Shown: in pieces, positions 17,019 through 25,423 of the stretch
How the letters are laid out: every line of letters starts with the position of its first letter
Position numbering within the stretch: the stretch's first letter is position 1
Assembly (NCBI RefSeq): GCF_000300975.2
Contig: NZ_AEEC02000040.1
Span: 1 to 47,072, forward strand
Reading direction: 5' to 3'
From: Herbaspirillum frisingense GSF30
GTDB taxonomy: Bacteria > Pseudomonadota > Gammaproteobacteria > Burkholderiales > Burkholderiaceae_D
DNA: 47,072 nt
Notes under the pieces: generated by a model
The model's input: only the letters and a program-made list of their open reading frames with translations
Database searches by the model: none
What the model was told of the DNA's origin: nothing
Position numbers and translations under genes: made by a program

Positions 17019-18380
17019 TCATTGCCGCTGCGCCTTTTTCCATTCAACGAACTCAGAAGGCCGCAAACCATAACGCGCCAGCACGCCTTCATGCAAGCGC
17101 TTGAGCTCGTCGATGATCAGCGCTTGCACCTGGGCTTGTTCATGGCCAGGCACCTGCTGTGCTACCGCTTGCTGAATGCTGGCGAGCGGTTCAATCCCTG
17201 GATGGGTGATGATCTCGCGTAGGGTCTGCCTGATCAGGTCGCGCCAGATCAGCCGCAGGGGATCGGGCTCCGCCAGGTCCTGCCTGATGGCCAGGTATTC
17301 CTGCGTCGAGCGTTCATAGGCCCAGACATAGAGGTCGCGCAGCAACTCCACCCGGGTCATTTCGTATATCCCAAGCGTTGCACGGCTATACGCCTGCTCG
17401 GGGACATCCAGGAAGGTCAGCGGGCATAGATTGGCCCGGAACAGCGGCAGGTTGGCCGCCAGCCGGGAGGTACGCTTGTTGATGTCCGCGAAGGGCTGCA
17501 GGTAGGGCAGTTGCACCATCATGAAAAAGGATTGTTCGAACGGGTCCGTGATCTGGTCCGCCTTCAGCAGCAAGATGTCCAGCGTGGCTTCGATCTGCTG
17601 CGGCGTGGATAGCGGGCGATAGACGCTCTTGCCAATGTCGACGGCATGCTGGCGGATGCGCCCTTCATCGGCCGGGTTGGGCAAGAGGTTTTCCGCCAGG
17701 GCGCTGTGCAGGTTGAACAGGGTGTAGCGATTCAGCCCCGCGCTGTCGATGTTCTCGACCAGGAATTCGATGGCCGTCTTGTGGTTCAGGATCATCTGGG
17801 TCTCGACGGCCCCCTTGCCACGCGCAGCCTTGCCATGTTCGATGAGCTCGCGCGTATCGAGGCGCGAGTAGGTATTGCCTTCCAGATGACTCGATGCCCA
17901 TGACAGATCGATCAGCAAGCGATTCAGGATTGCCCGGCTGTAGGTGCCGGCCGGCGCGTCGACGTCCTTGGTCTGGCCCATCTTGTGCAGTTGGCGGCGC
18001 AGTGACTCCGACAGGTACCAGGTCTCATTGGGGCGATAGGCCTCCAGAAAATCGTGCTGGTAGCCCACCGGCTTGCGTGCCTGCACAGGCTGATTGATAT
18101 AGGCCAGGATGTCCTGGCTGTCCGCAGAGAGCGGGATGAAGCCGGGAAAGACATCCTCGCTACCAGGAAGAACCTCGGCCTCGCCCGACATGCCGGCACT
18201 GACATAGCGACGCGCCCGGCCTTCGCCACGAGCCACGATCTGGCCGGCCTCGACCAGCTCGGCAAGGCGCCGCTGCGCTGTTCGCCGCGCGATGTCGGGG
18301 TGTTGCCCCAGAATGGCAGCCAGCGTCAATCCGTCGTGCGCACTCTGGATACTGCTCAACAAATCGGTCGTGGAAGACAT
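17019..18380 (-). CDS. Fic-family protein with N-terminal winged helix and altered catalytic motif
   Basis: A 453-residue protein. Residues 1-60 look like a winged helix-turn-helix (DIARRTAQRRLAELVEAGQI). A Fic N-terminal region and Fic core follow. The class II inhibitory motif SSHLEG is at 163-168 (Glu167). The Fic motif is QPFADINKRTSR at 295-306, where the His of HxFx(D/E)(G)N(G/K)RxxR is Gln295; the codon is CAG. Fic enzymes use that His to activate a target hydroxyl for AMP transfer, so this copy is probably inactive as an AMP transferase or works differently. Its start lacks a clear ribosome binding site. It stands alone, with an array of repeated operator-like sites directly upstream, suggesting DNA binding and autoregulation. 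Confidence 0.85.
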   Translation of the reverse strand: MSSTTDLLSSIQSAHDGLTLAAILGQHPDIARRTAQRRLAELVEAGQIVARGEGRARRYVSAGMSGEAEVLPGSEDVFPGFIPLSADSQDILAYINQPVQARKPVGYQHDFLEAYRPNETWYLSESLRRQLHKMGQTKDVDAPAGTYSRAILNRLLIDLSWASSHLEGNTYSRLDTRELIEHGKAARGKGAVETQMILNHKTAIEFLVENIDSAGLNRYTLFNLHSALAENLLPNPADEGRIRQHAVDIGKSVYRPLSTPQQIEATLDILLLKADQITDPFEQSFFMMVQLPYLQPFADINKRTSRLAANLPLFRANLCPLTFLDVPEQAYSRATLGIYEMTRVELLRDLYVWAYERSTQEYLAIRQDLAEPDPLRLIWRDLIRQTLREIITHPGIEPLASIQQAVAQQVPGHEQAQVQALIIDELKRLHEGVLARYGLRPSEFVEWKKAQRQ

Positions 18381-18415
18381 CGGGGAGGGCCGCCATGGGG
18401 CAGAGTTGAGGAGAG

Positions 18416-18521
18416 ATGGCGCGATTATGGCGCGATTTGTGGAATCGCGCCATATTTGCCTTCTTTATCGCGCCACATCGTGCCAAAACCGCGCCATTTT
18501 TAAGCGATGAATGGCGCGATT
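18416..18521. promoter_or_regulatory. Array of GGCGCGAT sites upstream of fic
   Basis: Within 106 bp the 8-mer GGCGCGAT or its complement occurs at 18418 (+), 18429 (+), 18444 (-), 18467 (-) and 18513 (+), with one-mismatch copies at 18477 (-, ATCGTGCC) and 18488 (-, ACCGCGCC). The copies at 18429 and 18444 form a perfect 11-bp inverted repeat with a 5-nt spacer (18427-18453). Same-strand spacings are 10, 11, 11 and 23 bp, close to whole turns of DNA. The block lies 36-141 bp upstream of the fic start codon. This is a strong candidate for cooperative regulator binding. Confidence 0.75.
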
Positions 18522-18735
18522 CCGCGGCTTAAAGTCAATTCAGCGTGGAAACAGCCGCCGAGCAGGTCTGACGCCACCCGGCCTGGCGGCCGGCCGATAG
18601 CCGTTGCGCCTGGCGCGGTTGATCAGCGCGCTCCTATGGGGTGTCATGCTGGGCTGGGTCTACTGAAGCGAGTCGCCGAACGCCGCCGATGGCGGCACTT
18701 CGTTTGAGCGCATTCGTGACCAGCCCATGCCCTGC

Positions 18736-20466
18736 TCAGAAGGTCGCCCAATCCTCCTCTTTCGCCGCCTGCGCGGCACTCTGATGGTTCAGGCGCCGGG
18801 GCACGGCGTGGCCCACGGCCTGGCTGGCCGTGGAGGTCTTGATGGCTGTAATGGCCGGCGACGCTGCCGGGCGGGGCGCATCCTGGTAGCTAATGGCGTT
18901 CTGTCCCAGGTTGAAGATGCTCACGATCTGGGCCAGGGCATCGGCCTGGTCCTGCAGCGCGCGCGAGGCGGCAGCGGCTTCTTCCACCAGCGAGGCATTC
19001 TGCTGGGTCACATCGTCCATCTGCATGATGGCCTGGTTGATCTGCTCGATGCCGGCGGTCTGTTCCACGCTGGCCGCCGAGATCTCGCCGATGATGGACG
19101 TCACCTTGCGCGAATTCTCCACGATGCCGCTCATGGTAGTGCCGGCCTGGTCGGCCAGGCGCGCGCCGACAGTGACCTTTTCCACCGAGTCTTCGATGAG
19201 CGCCTTGATCTCCTTGGCGGCCGCCGCCGAGCGCTGCGCGAGATTGCGCACTTCGCTGGCGACCACCGCGAATCCGCGTCCCTGTTCGCCGGCCCGCGCC
19301 GCTTCAACGGCGGCGTTGAGGGCCAGGATGTTGGTCTGGAAGGCGATGCCGTCGATCACGCTGATGATGTCCACCACCTTCCGCGAGGAGTCATTGATGG
19401 CGCTCATGGTATCGACCACCTTGGCTACGACTTCGCCGCCTTCCAGGGCGACGGTGGAGGCAGTGGAGGCCATCTGCTTGGCGTCCTGGGCATTGTTGGC
19501 GTTGTGCTTGACGGTGGAAGTCAGTTCTTCCATCGAGGACGCCGTTTCCTCCAGGGCGCTGGCCTGCTGCTCGGTACGCGCCGACAGGTCCAGGTTACCG
19601 GTGGCGATCTGGCGCGAGCCGGTGGCGATGCTTTCGCTGCTGGTGCGCACCGTCTGCACTACCTTGCGCAAGGACGCCTGCATCATGTGCATGGCATTGA
19701 CCACGCTGCCCTGGGCCGCATGGCTGGTATCGATATGGGTACTCAGGTCGCCCGAGGCGATGGCGTCGGCGGCGGCCGCCACGTCGCGTGGTTCACCGCC
19801 GAGCTGGCGCGTCAGGTTGCGCGAGATGAACAGGCCCAGCGCCACGCCGAAAAGCACGCCGCCGCAGGTCAGCACGATCAGCAGGCTGCGGATGTGGGCA
19901 TAGATGAGGTCGGTCTCGTCGTTGAGCTTGTCGGCATTGTCCTTCTTGACCTCCATCATCTGCAGCATCATCTTCTCGGCCTCGTTGGCCAGCGGACGCA
20001 CGGTGGAGAACAACTGGCTGGTGGACTGGCGGCCATCGGCCAGGGATTCCTTGCGCAGCACCTCGGCCGTGGCGGTGATGGCACCCCGATAGGCCTCGAA
20101 GGCCTGCCTGGCCTTGCCTACCAGGGCCAGGCCTTCGGGCGTGCTGAAGCGCTGTTCGGCTGCGCTCAATGCCTTGTCGGTGTTGTCCAGGCGCTTGGTG
20201 AGTTCATCCAGGCTGGTCGCACGTTCTTCGGCAGTCTCGGCCAGCATGGCGCTGCGGATGGCGCGATTGGACGAGCTCAGGTCCAGCGTGGCCTGGGCAG
20301 AATGGCGCAAGCCAACCACCTGCTTCTCGTACATCTCGGTGGCCAGGTCATTGATCTGCCCAGCCTTGAGGATGCCGATGGTACCGATGATGGCGCCGAT
20401 CGTGGCCACGGCCAAGAAACCACCGAGGAGTTTGTGGCTGACTTTCAGATTGGTGAACCAGTTCAT
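18736..20466 (-). CDS. Methyl-accepting chemotaxis protein 2 with C-terminal pentapeptide
   Basis: A 576-residue chemoreceptor. The first transmembrane helix is at about residues 12-34, then a helical periplasmic sensor domain, a second transmembrane helix near 190-212, HAMP and a signalling domain with [19 protein letters not shown] and the [16 protein letters not shown] tip. The C-terminus ends in a flexible Ala/Pro-rich tail and EEDWATF, which fits the xWxxF tether that recruits CheR and CheB. AGGGG precedes the ATG. It is transcribed alone and leftward. A small GCCGCC/GGCGGC hairpin at 18682-18696 lies past its stop, without a T run. The ligand is unknown. Confidence 0.93.
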   Translation of the reverse strand: MNWFTNLKVSHKLLGGFLAVATIGAIIGTIGILKAGQINDLATEMYEKQVVGLRHSAQATLDLSSSNRAIRSAMLAETAEERATSLDELTKRLDNTDKALSAAEQRFSTPEGLALVGKARQAFEAYRGAITATAEVLRKESLADGRQSTSQLFSTVRPLANEAEKMMLQMMEVKKDNADKLNDETDLIYAHIRSLLIVLTCGGVLFGVALGLFISRNLTRQLGGEPRDVAAAADAIASGDLSTHIDTSHAAQGSVVNAMHMMQASLRKVVQTVRTSSESIATGSRQIATGNLDLSARTEQQASALEETASSMEELTSTVKHNANNAQDAKQMASTASTVALEGGEVVAKVVDTMSAINDSSRKVVDIISVIDGIAFQTNILALNAAVEAARAGEQGRGFAVVASEVRNLAQRSAAAAKEIKALIEDSVEKVTVGARLADQAGTTMSGIVENSRKVTSIIGEISAASVEQTAGIEQINQAIMQMDDVTQQNASLVEEAAAASRALQDQADALAQIVSIFNLGQNAISYQDAPRPAASPAITAIKTSTASQAVGHAVPRRLNHQSAAQAAKEEDWATF

Positions 20467-21316
20467 TGCTGCCCCTTATTTCAAATTGAGTTGCATGGCA
20501 TCGCAGTCGGTCGCGTGCATGTGGTCTGGGCCAGGTTGCGTAGGTGCGTGGGAACCTGCCAATCGCTGTGGAGGACAGGAGATCGGACTTGCCTCGGCCA
20601 GAGGGGTAGGGAGGTACTGCGGAGGATGGGAGGGAGTTTCCTGGCCAGGCGTGATCCGAGATTCACCGTCGACGTGCGATCCTTGGTTCTTCTCGTGTCT
20701 GGCCAGCGGACTGTATTACAGATGAGCATCCCCGTTTAGTCCCCTGCAGCCTGAAAGACTGTTTGTAAAAACTGTGGAATGCGGGGCCGTGAGGCCCGGT
20801 TCAACTGGTCCGTGAATGCATTCCGGCGCGCCTGCTTGCTTGGCGCAATGACTCGCCTCCCGGCGCTCGGCCGTCCGAAGCGGCCGGGAGCAAGGCTTGC
20901 CGTGACTTCGTAGCGCCACGGCACGCTGCCGTATCCGTGGGGAAACTATCAAGTTAAATTAACTATTTATTTAATTTTTGCGCCCTAATCAATCCCCCCC
21001 TCCTGTATTACATTCCGCAGTTGATGCAGCTTTGCTGCCGAGCTGGTCGATCCGCCATCCGGATCGCGTGCTGCCGACGCAATCCTGTCGGCCTTGATGC
21101 CGTCTTGTCACCCGAGCCGGCCCAGGCGATGTCCTGGTCCTTGTACGGCCTGCCTTTTCCACCGGCAATATGGCCGACTCACATCTAGAGAAGAATTGCT
21201 ATTCCGTACAATCCGTCATTTAAGGGAATAAGTTCATCCATATCATGTTGCGATAGAAAAAACTCGCATTGCGCCGCAACCGGATTCGGGCGCGGTCGCA
21301 TCAGCATAGTGAATCA
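20467..21316. other. 850-bp gene-free region between chemoreceptor 2 and a LysR gene
   Basis: No convincing coding sequence on either strand. It holds an 8-bp-stem GC hairpin (20857-20864 with 20883-20890, with an inner CGGCCG pairing), a perfect 13-bp palindrome AGTTAAATTAACT (20952-20964) at the start of an AT-rich stretch, and a C7 run near 20995. These could belong to the promoters of the flanking genes. The length is unusual for this otherwise compact window and could hide a small RNA or a decayed gene. Confidence 0.4.
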
Positions 21317-22258
21317 ATGAGAAAACTTGGAATAGACGATCTCGCGCGAATGGCCACGTTTGCGCGCGTGGTGGAACTGGGTGCTTTTTCGCGCGCCGCC
21401 AAAGCCCTGGGCCTGACCACCTCTTCGGTCAGCCAGCATGTCAGGATGCTTGAGTTGTCATTGCAGGCGACGCTGCTCAATCGCTCCACCCGCAAGCTCA
21501 GTCTGACCGAAGCGGGTACGCTGTTCTACAAGCACTGCGCGCACATCGTCACGGCCGCCAGCGAAGCCGAGCAAAGTGTTGCGGTACTCAACAACGAGAT
21601 GGTGGGAGAGTTGCGCATCGCCGTATCGAGTTTCATGTCCACCCGATACCTGATTCCGGCCCTGCATGATTTCATCAAGCACAATCCCAAGGTCAAGTTG
21701 CGCTTCGAAGTGGCCGATCACAACATCGACCTGATCGATCACCGCATCGATCTGGCACTGCGTGCAGGTCGCAATCGTCAGCCGGGTGACATCTTCCTCG
21801 GACGCTTCGCCGACGTCCTGTGCGCCTCGCCGGAATACCTCGAGAGCCGGCCACCCATCCACTCGCCGGTGGATCTGTTGCAACATGATTTCCTGCTCTT
21901 CAATCCTCATGGCGAACCTTGCTTCCTGGAGTTTTCCAACGAGGCCTCAGGCACCGTGCGCGTCCGCCTGCAACCGCGCATCAGCGCCAATCATGCTCGC
22001 TCCTTGCGCTTTCTGGCACTTGATGGTCATGGCATTGCGCGCCTGCTGCACAACAAGATCGGCGAGGATCTCCAGAGCGGACGACTGCGCCAGGTGCTCC
22101 CGCAATGGTCGCTGGGCGGTTTCGACATCTTCGTGACCGTGCGTCATCGCGACAACATGCCGGCCAAGGTGCGGCAGTGCCTGGATCATATCGAGCATTA
22201 CTTTGCGTCGATCCTCCCGCTGCACGCCAGGTCGGCCTGTGCTGCGGCTTCCGGCTGA
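21317..22258 (+). CDS. LysR-family transcriptional regulator (CrgA-like)
   Basis: A 313-residue LysR-type regulator. The N-terminal winged helix-turn-helix includes FSRAAKALGLTTSSVSQHVRMLE and the linker LNRSTRKLSLTEAG. The effector-binding domain starts near residue 95 with GELRIAVSSF and contains DHRIDLALRAGR, seen in the CrgA subgroup. ATG 21317 is chosen from the alignment of the helix-turn-helix; there is no clear ribosome binding site and an earlier in-frame start would add 16 residues. No target gene is divergently placed, since 850 bp upstream are empty, so its regulon is unknown. copC follows on the same strand after 145 bp but is probably separate. Confidence 0.9.
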   Translation: MRKLGIDDLARMATFARVVELGAFSRAAKALGLTTSSVSQHVRMLELSLQATLLNRSTRKLSLTEAGTLFYKHCAHIVTAASEAEQSVAVLNNEMVGELRIAVSSFMSTRYLIPALHDFIKHNPKVKLRFEVADHNIDLIDHRIDLALRAGRNRQPGDIFLGRFADVLCASPEYLESRPPIHSPVDLLQHDFLLFNPHGEPCFLEFSNEASGTVRVRLQPRISANHARSLRFLALDGHGIARLLHNKIGEDLQSGRLRQVLPQWSLGGFDIFVTVRHRDNMPAKVRQCLDHIEHYFASILPLHARSACAAASG

Positions 22259-22271
22259 GCCTTGTATGGCT

Positions 22272-22286
22272 GCGACAATTTGTCGC
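22272..22286. promoter_or_regulatory. 15-bp palindrome between lysR and copC
   Basis: GCGACAA-T-TTGTCGC is a perfect palindrome, followed by GGCGC-GCTT-GCGCC. It starts 13 nt after the lysR stop codon and lies about 118 bp upstream of copC. It could be an operator for copCD or part of a lysR 3' hairpin; nothing in the sequence decides between them. Confidence 0.4.
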
Positions 22287-22347
22287 GGGCGCGCTTGCGC
22301 CAGCGGAGTAAGCTGTTGACCCTGCCTCATCCACAGGCATTGCTTTA

Positions 22348-22383
22348 TTCAGTCAGTCATTCAGTCATTCATTCAGTCAGTCA
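22348..22383 (+). repeat. Tetranucleotide repeat (TTCA/GTCA)9 before copC
   Basis: Nine tandem 4-bp units in the order T-G-G-T-G-T-T-G-G, each TTCA or GTCA, ending 20 bp before the copC start codon. It probably lies in the mRNA leader or the promoter spacer. Confidence 0.8.
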
Positions 22384-22403
22384 TCTGCAGCCAGACCCAC
22401 AAC

Positions 22404-22778
22404 ATGAAAAAACTCCGCCATCTCCTCCCCCTGGCCCTGCTGGCCAGCCTCGCCTTCACCTCATCGGCCTGGGCGCATGCCCATCTCAAGTCTGCGGCAC
22501 CCGCCGACCAGGCGGTGGTAGCCGCTGCGGCTGCTCCTGCCGATCTGACGTTGGTGTTTACCGAAGGCCTGAACCTGAACTTCAGCGGCCTCAAGCTGCT
22601 GGGCCCTGATCAACAGGAAATCAAGCTGGGCCAGGCCATGCTGATGGACCAGGGCAAGTCGCTGATGGTCCCGGTGCCGTTGCATCTGGGCGCAGGCAAG
22701 TACACCGTGCAATGGCATGTGCTCTCGGTTGACGGTCACAAGACCGAGGGAAGCTACCACTTCACCGTCGCCCCTTGA
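22404..22778 (+). CDS. copC: Periplasmic copper-binding protein CopC
   Basis: A 124-residue CopC/YobA-type protein. The Sec signal peptide runs to AWA at 22-24, leaving a mature protein that begins HAHLKSA; the new N-terminal His is the expected Cu(II) ligand. The C-terminal VDGHKTEGSYHF supplies the conserved Asp and His of the same site. The fold is a small beta-barrel in the periplasm. The ribosome binding site is weak. The stop codon overlaps the copD start (TTGA), so the two are coupled. CopC and CopD are thought to handle copper for resistance or uptake; no copper regulator is adjacent. Confidence 0.93.
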   Translation: MKKLRHLLPLALLASLAFTSSAWAHAHLKSAAPADQAVVAAAAAPADLTLVFTEGLNLNFSGLKLLGPDQQEIKLGQAMLMDQGKSLMVPVPLHLGAGKYTVQWHVLSVDGHKTEGSYHFTVAP

Positions 22779-23668
22779 GTGGCGCGGTAGCGCTGCTGGG
22801 GCTGTGCCGCCTGCTGCTGGACGGGGCGGCGCTGTTCCTGTGGGGAATGACGCTGATGCTGCTGGCGCTGGTGCCGCAGCCCTTGCGCGATGCTTTGTGG
22901 CAGCGTCTGGCGCTGTGCCGCCGTGTCCTTTGCACCCTGATCCTGCTGGCCGTGGCCGGCACCTTGCCGCTGCAGGCGGCGATCCTCGGTGAGGGCTGGC
23001 CTGACGCACTGCGAGTGCAGATGCTGGCGGCGGTCGCCAATGGCACCTCGATCGGTACGGCATGGTGGTGTCAGCTGAGTGCGCTGGTCCTGCTATTGGC
23101 GGCCGGCCTGTTCCGGGTCACCCTGGCCCAGCGCGCCAGCCTGCTGGCCAGTGCCATTCTCCTGGCGGGACTCTCCCTGACCGGCCACGCAGCCATGCAC
23201 CAGGGCTGGCCCGGCTTGCTTCACCAGGCCAACGACGTGCTGCATGTCTGGGCCGTGGGCGCCTGGGTCGGCGCCTTGCCGGTAGTGCTGCTGGTATTGC
23301 CGCGCCTGCAGCGCAGCGCGCAAGCGCCAGAGACAGCAGAGGCGGTGACCATCCTGCGCCGCTTTTCCACGGCCGGGCATGGCGTGGTTGCGCTGGTGTG
23401 GTTCACCGGCCTGGTCAACACCTGTTTCATCCTCGGCGGCTTGCCGCTGGACTGGTCGTTTGCCTACCAGCGCCTGCTGGCACTGAAGTGCATGCTGGTG
23501 GGCGCGATGGTGCTGGTGGCGCTGTTCAATCGCTATGGACTGGTGCCGGCGCTACGCCGCCAACCGCGCGCCTTGGCGCTGCTGGCACGCCTGACCTGGC
23601 TGGAGATCCTGCTGTCGCTGCTGGTCATGGCACTGCTGGCCTGGCTGGGGATGCTGCAGCCGGACTGA
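22775..23668 (+). CDS. copD: Copper-resistance/uptake membrane protein CopD
   Basis: A 297-residue integral membrane protein with about eight hydrophobic segments, matching CopD (PcoD/YcnJ-like). Conserved His-containing stretches include SLTGHAAMHQG and the segment with NDVLHVWAVGAWVGALP, in which His residues could pass copper across the inner membrane. Translation seems to start at TTG 22775, overlapping the copC stop codon by four bases, with no separate ribosome binding site. It is the last gene of the pair. A 10-bp inverted repeat spans its stop codon. Confidence 0.9.
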   Translation: MSGAVALLGLCRLLLDGAALFLWGMTLMLLALVPQPLRDALWQRLALCRRVLCTLILLAVAGTLPLQAAILGEGWPDALRVQMLAAVANGTSIGTAWWCQLSALVLLLAAGLFRVTLAQRASLLASAILLAGLSLTGHAAMHQGWPGLLHQANDVLHVWAVGAWVGALPVVLLVLPRLQRSAQAPETAEAVTILRRFSTAGHGVVALVWFTGLVNTCFILGGLPLDWSFAYQRLLALKCMLVGAMVLVALFNRYGLVPALRRQPRALALLARLTWLEILLSLLVMALLAWLGMLQPD

Positions 23669-23678
23669 GGCTGCAGCA
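23652..23678. other. Inverted repeat across the copD stop codon
   Basis: TGCTGCAGCC (23652-23661) and GGCTGCAGCA (23669-23678) are perfect complements around a 7-nt loop that contains the copD TGA. No T run follows. It lies between convergent genes and could slow transcription from both sides. Confidence 0.45.
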
Positions 23679-23707
23679 CGTCCACATCCATGGCGCGGGT
23701 GCGGGTC

Positions 23708-25252
23708 TTATCTGACCCCGGCCGCCGCCCCCAGCCGATCGAAGTCCGCATCCAGCTTCTCCAGCGAGGTCCGGATATGCTGCTGGCGCGCCTTGATCCA
23801 GGCGTCCTGGCGGCTCACCCGTTCATTGGCCTCGCGCAGCATGCGGTCCATCTCGGCCGGTTGCGGGCCGCCCACGGTGGCGCGATTGCGCACGATGGCA
23901 ATCGGGTCCAGGGTGCTGCGGAACTCCTGCTCCGACATCGGCAACACCTGCGGGAATTCGGAATTGAGTACCGCCTGCGTGTAGATGCGCTGCGCCTGGG
24001 CATAGGGGAAGTCCAGCGGACGGATGTCATTGGCCTTGGCATATTCCACCACCTCCGACGCAAAATGATGGCCCACCCGGAACGGCAGCTTGTACTTGCG
24101 CATCAGCACGTCGGCCAGTTCCTGGGAGGCGGTCCAGTCGCTGTTGAGTTCTTCCAGCGCGCGCTGGGGATTGATGACCAGCGCATTGAGGATGCTCTCC
24201 CAGTTCTTCAGGACCTTGGCCGCATTGAGGACCATGGCCTTGTTGGCCTTCACATCCTTGGGGTCGCTCATGCCGGGCGGGATGTTGTGTGCCTGCAGGG
24301 CCGCGCCCATGCCTTCGGTGAGTACCGTGGTGGCATCGCGACGGGTGCTGTTGAGCAGGCCCGGATTGCGCTTCTGTGGCATGGCTGAGGAGACGTAGGT
24401 GTTCTCGCCCCCTTCCTGCAGCAGTATCCAGGGACGGGGCTGGGCATACTGCGTCATCACGTCCTGAATGAAGGTGCCGGCATGCAGGGCGATGGACGAG
24501 ACCACCGCGCCGGCTTCCACCGGCTCATCCACCGCCGACAGTTGCGAGGCATCGTAGGCGTTGTCGACGATGGCACCGAAGCCCAGATAGTCCGCCATGC
24601 GCTGGCGGTTCAGCGGCCAGCTGGTGCCGTTGAGCACGGTGGTTCCCATCGAGGAACGGTCGATGCGGACATAGGCCTCGCGGATGCGCTGGGCATCGCG
24701 GTCCAGTGCGGCGGCAAATCCCAGCAGGTAGTGGCCATAGCTGTTGGGCTGGGCCGCTACGCCGTTGGTGTAGTTGGGCACGATGGTGTCGCGCTGGCGC
24801 GCTGCCAGCTTCACCAGGGCCGCGGTGGTGGCATTGAGCTGGGTCGCCAGGGCCAGCATGTCGTCGCGCAGGATGGCCGAACGCATGGTGGCCAGCATGT
24901 CCTGGCTGGAGCGGCCGGCATGCAGCAAGGTGATCTGCGGGCCGGCCGCCTGGATCAGCAGCGGCTCGAAGGTGATGACCAGGGTAGGGCGCTTGGCGCC
25001 CGGCTGTTCGGCATCGGCCAATACCTTGCGGATGCCCTTGACGATGAGCGGGGTCATCGATTTGTCCAGCAGGCCTTCGTCGGTATTGATGACGGCAGTG
25101 GCCTTGTTGATCTCGCCCAGCCAGAAGAATTCGTCGTGGCGTTGCTGCTGCTGTTGTGGCTGCGGTGGCTGCTGCTGCGGTTGCTGGGCATGCAGCGGGG
25201 CCGTCAGGGCCAGCAGGGCGCTGGCAAGGGCAATCGTGGAAAGTTTGTACAC
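23708..25252 (-). CDS. Exported argininosuccinate lyase-like protein of the fumarase/aspartase superfamily
   Basis: A 514-residue protein. It starts at GTG 25252 (GGAG seven nt upstream) with a Sec signal peptide cleaved near LHA at 20-22, then a Gln/Pro-rich stretch (23-38). The rest follows the lyase fold: HAGRSSQD at 111-118 (HTGRSRND in argininosuccinate lyase), YTNGVAAQP at 161-169 and the superfamily signature SSAMPQKRNPG at 288-298 with the catalytic Ser. The His of the argininosuccinate lyase GYTHLQ-AQP block is Asn163. Cytoplasmic lyases of this family are not exported, so this is likely a periplasmic enzyme that eliminates an amine or other group from a different substrate. It stands alone and converges with copD. 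Confidence 0.82.
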   Translation of the reverse strand: MYKLSTIALASALLALTAPLHAQQPQQQPPQPQQQQQRHDEFFWLGEINKATAVINTDEGLLDKSMTPLIVKGIRKVLADAEQPGAKRPTLVITFEPLLIQAAGPQITLLHAGRSSQDMLATMRSAILRDDMLALATQLNATTAALVKLAARQRDTIVPNYTNGVAAQPNSYGHYLLGFAAALDRDAQRIREAYVRIDRSSMGTTVLNGTSWPLNRQRMADYLGFGAIVDNAYDASQLSAVDEPVEAGAVVSSIALHAGTFIQDVMTQYAQPRPWILLQEGGENTYVSSAMPQKRNPGLLNSTRRDATTVLTEGMGAALQAHNIPPGMSDPKDVKANKAMVLNAAKVLKNWESILNALVINPQRALEELNSDWTASQELADVLMRKYKLPFRVGHHFASEVVEYAKANDIRPLDFPYAQAQRIYTQAVLNSEFPQVLPMSEQEFRSTLDPIAIVRNRATVGGPQPAEMDRMLREANERVSRQDAWIKARQQHIRTSLEKLDADFDRLGAAAGVR

Positions 25253-25293
25253 CTGGGTCTCCGTGGGTCTTTGGCGATGATCGTTGTTGAGAG

Positions 25294-25310
25294 GGCAAAC
25301 CGGGTTTGCC
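25294..25310. promoter_or_regulatory. 17-bp palindrome upstream of the exported lyase
   Basis: GGCAAACC-G-GGTTTGCC is a perfect palindrome centred about 50 bp upstream of the GTG start, in the 171-bp gap after the SDR gene. No T run follows in the leftward direction, so an operator is more likely than a terminator. Confidence 0.5.
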
Positions 25311-25423
25311 GGGTGCCAATCTTATCCGGCAATGGCGATTCTGTTTTGTCCCGCCTCGGTTGACCACCCAGGCGCAAGGTGCTGCCGGGATGGCCGCCCC
25401 CTGCGCCTGCCGGGCAAGCCGCC

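Noticed and set aside
18507..18707. 66-codon plus-strand open frame beside the fic operator array
   Set aside because: It begins inside the repeat array, has no ribosome binding site and no recognisable features.
22261..22310. Rho-independent terminator after the LysR gene
   Set aside because: Inverted repeats are present but no T run follows, so the palindrome was listed as a possible operator instead.
25200..25252. An ATG start for the exported lyase
   Set aside because: The only start with a good ribosome binding site is GTG 25252, and it alone retains the full signal peptide.
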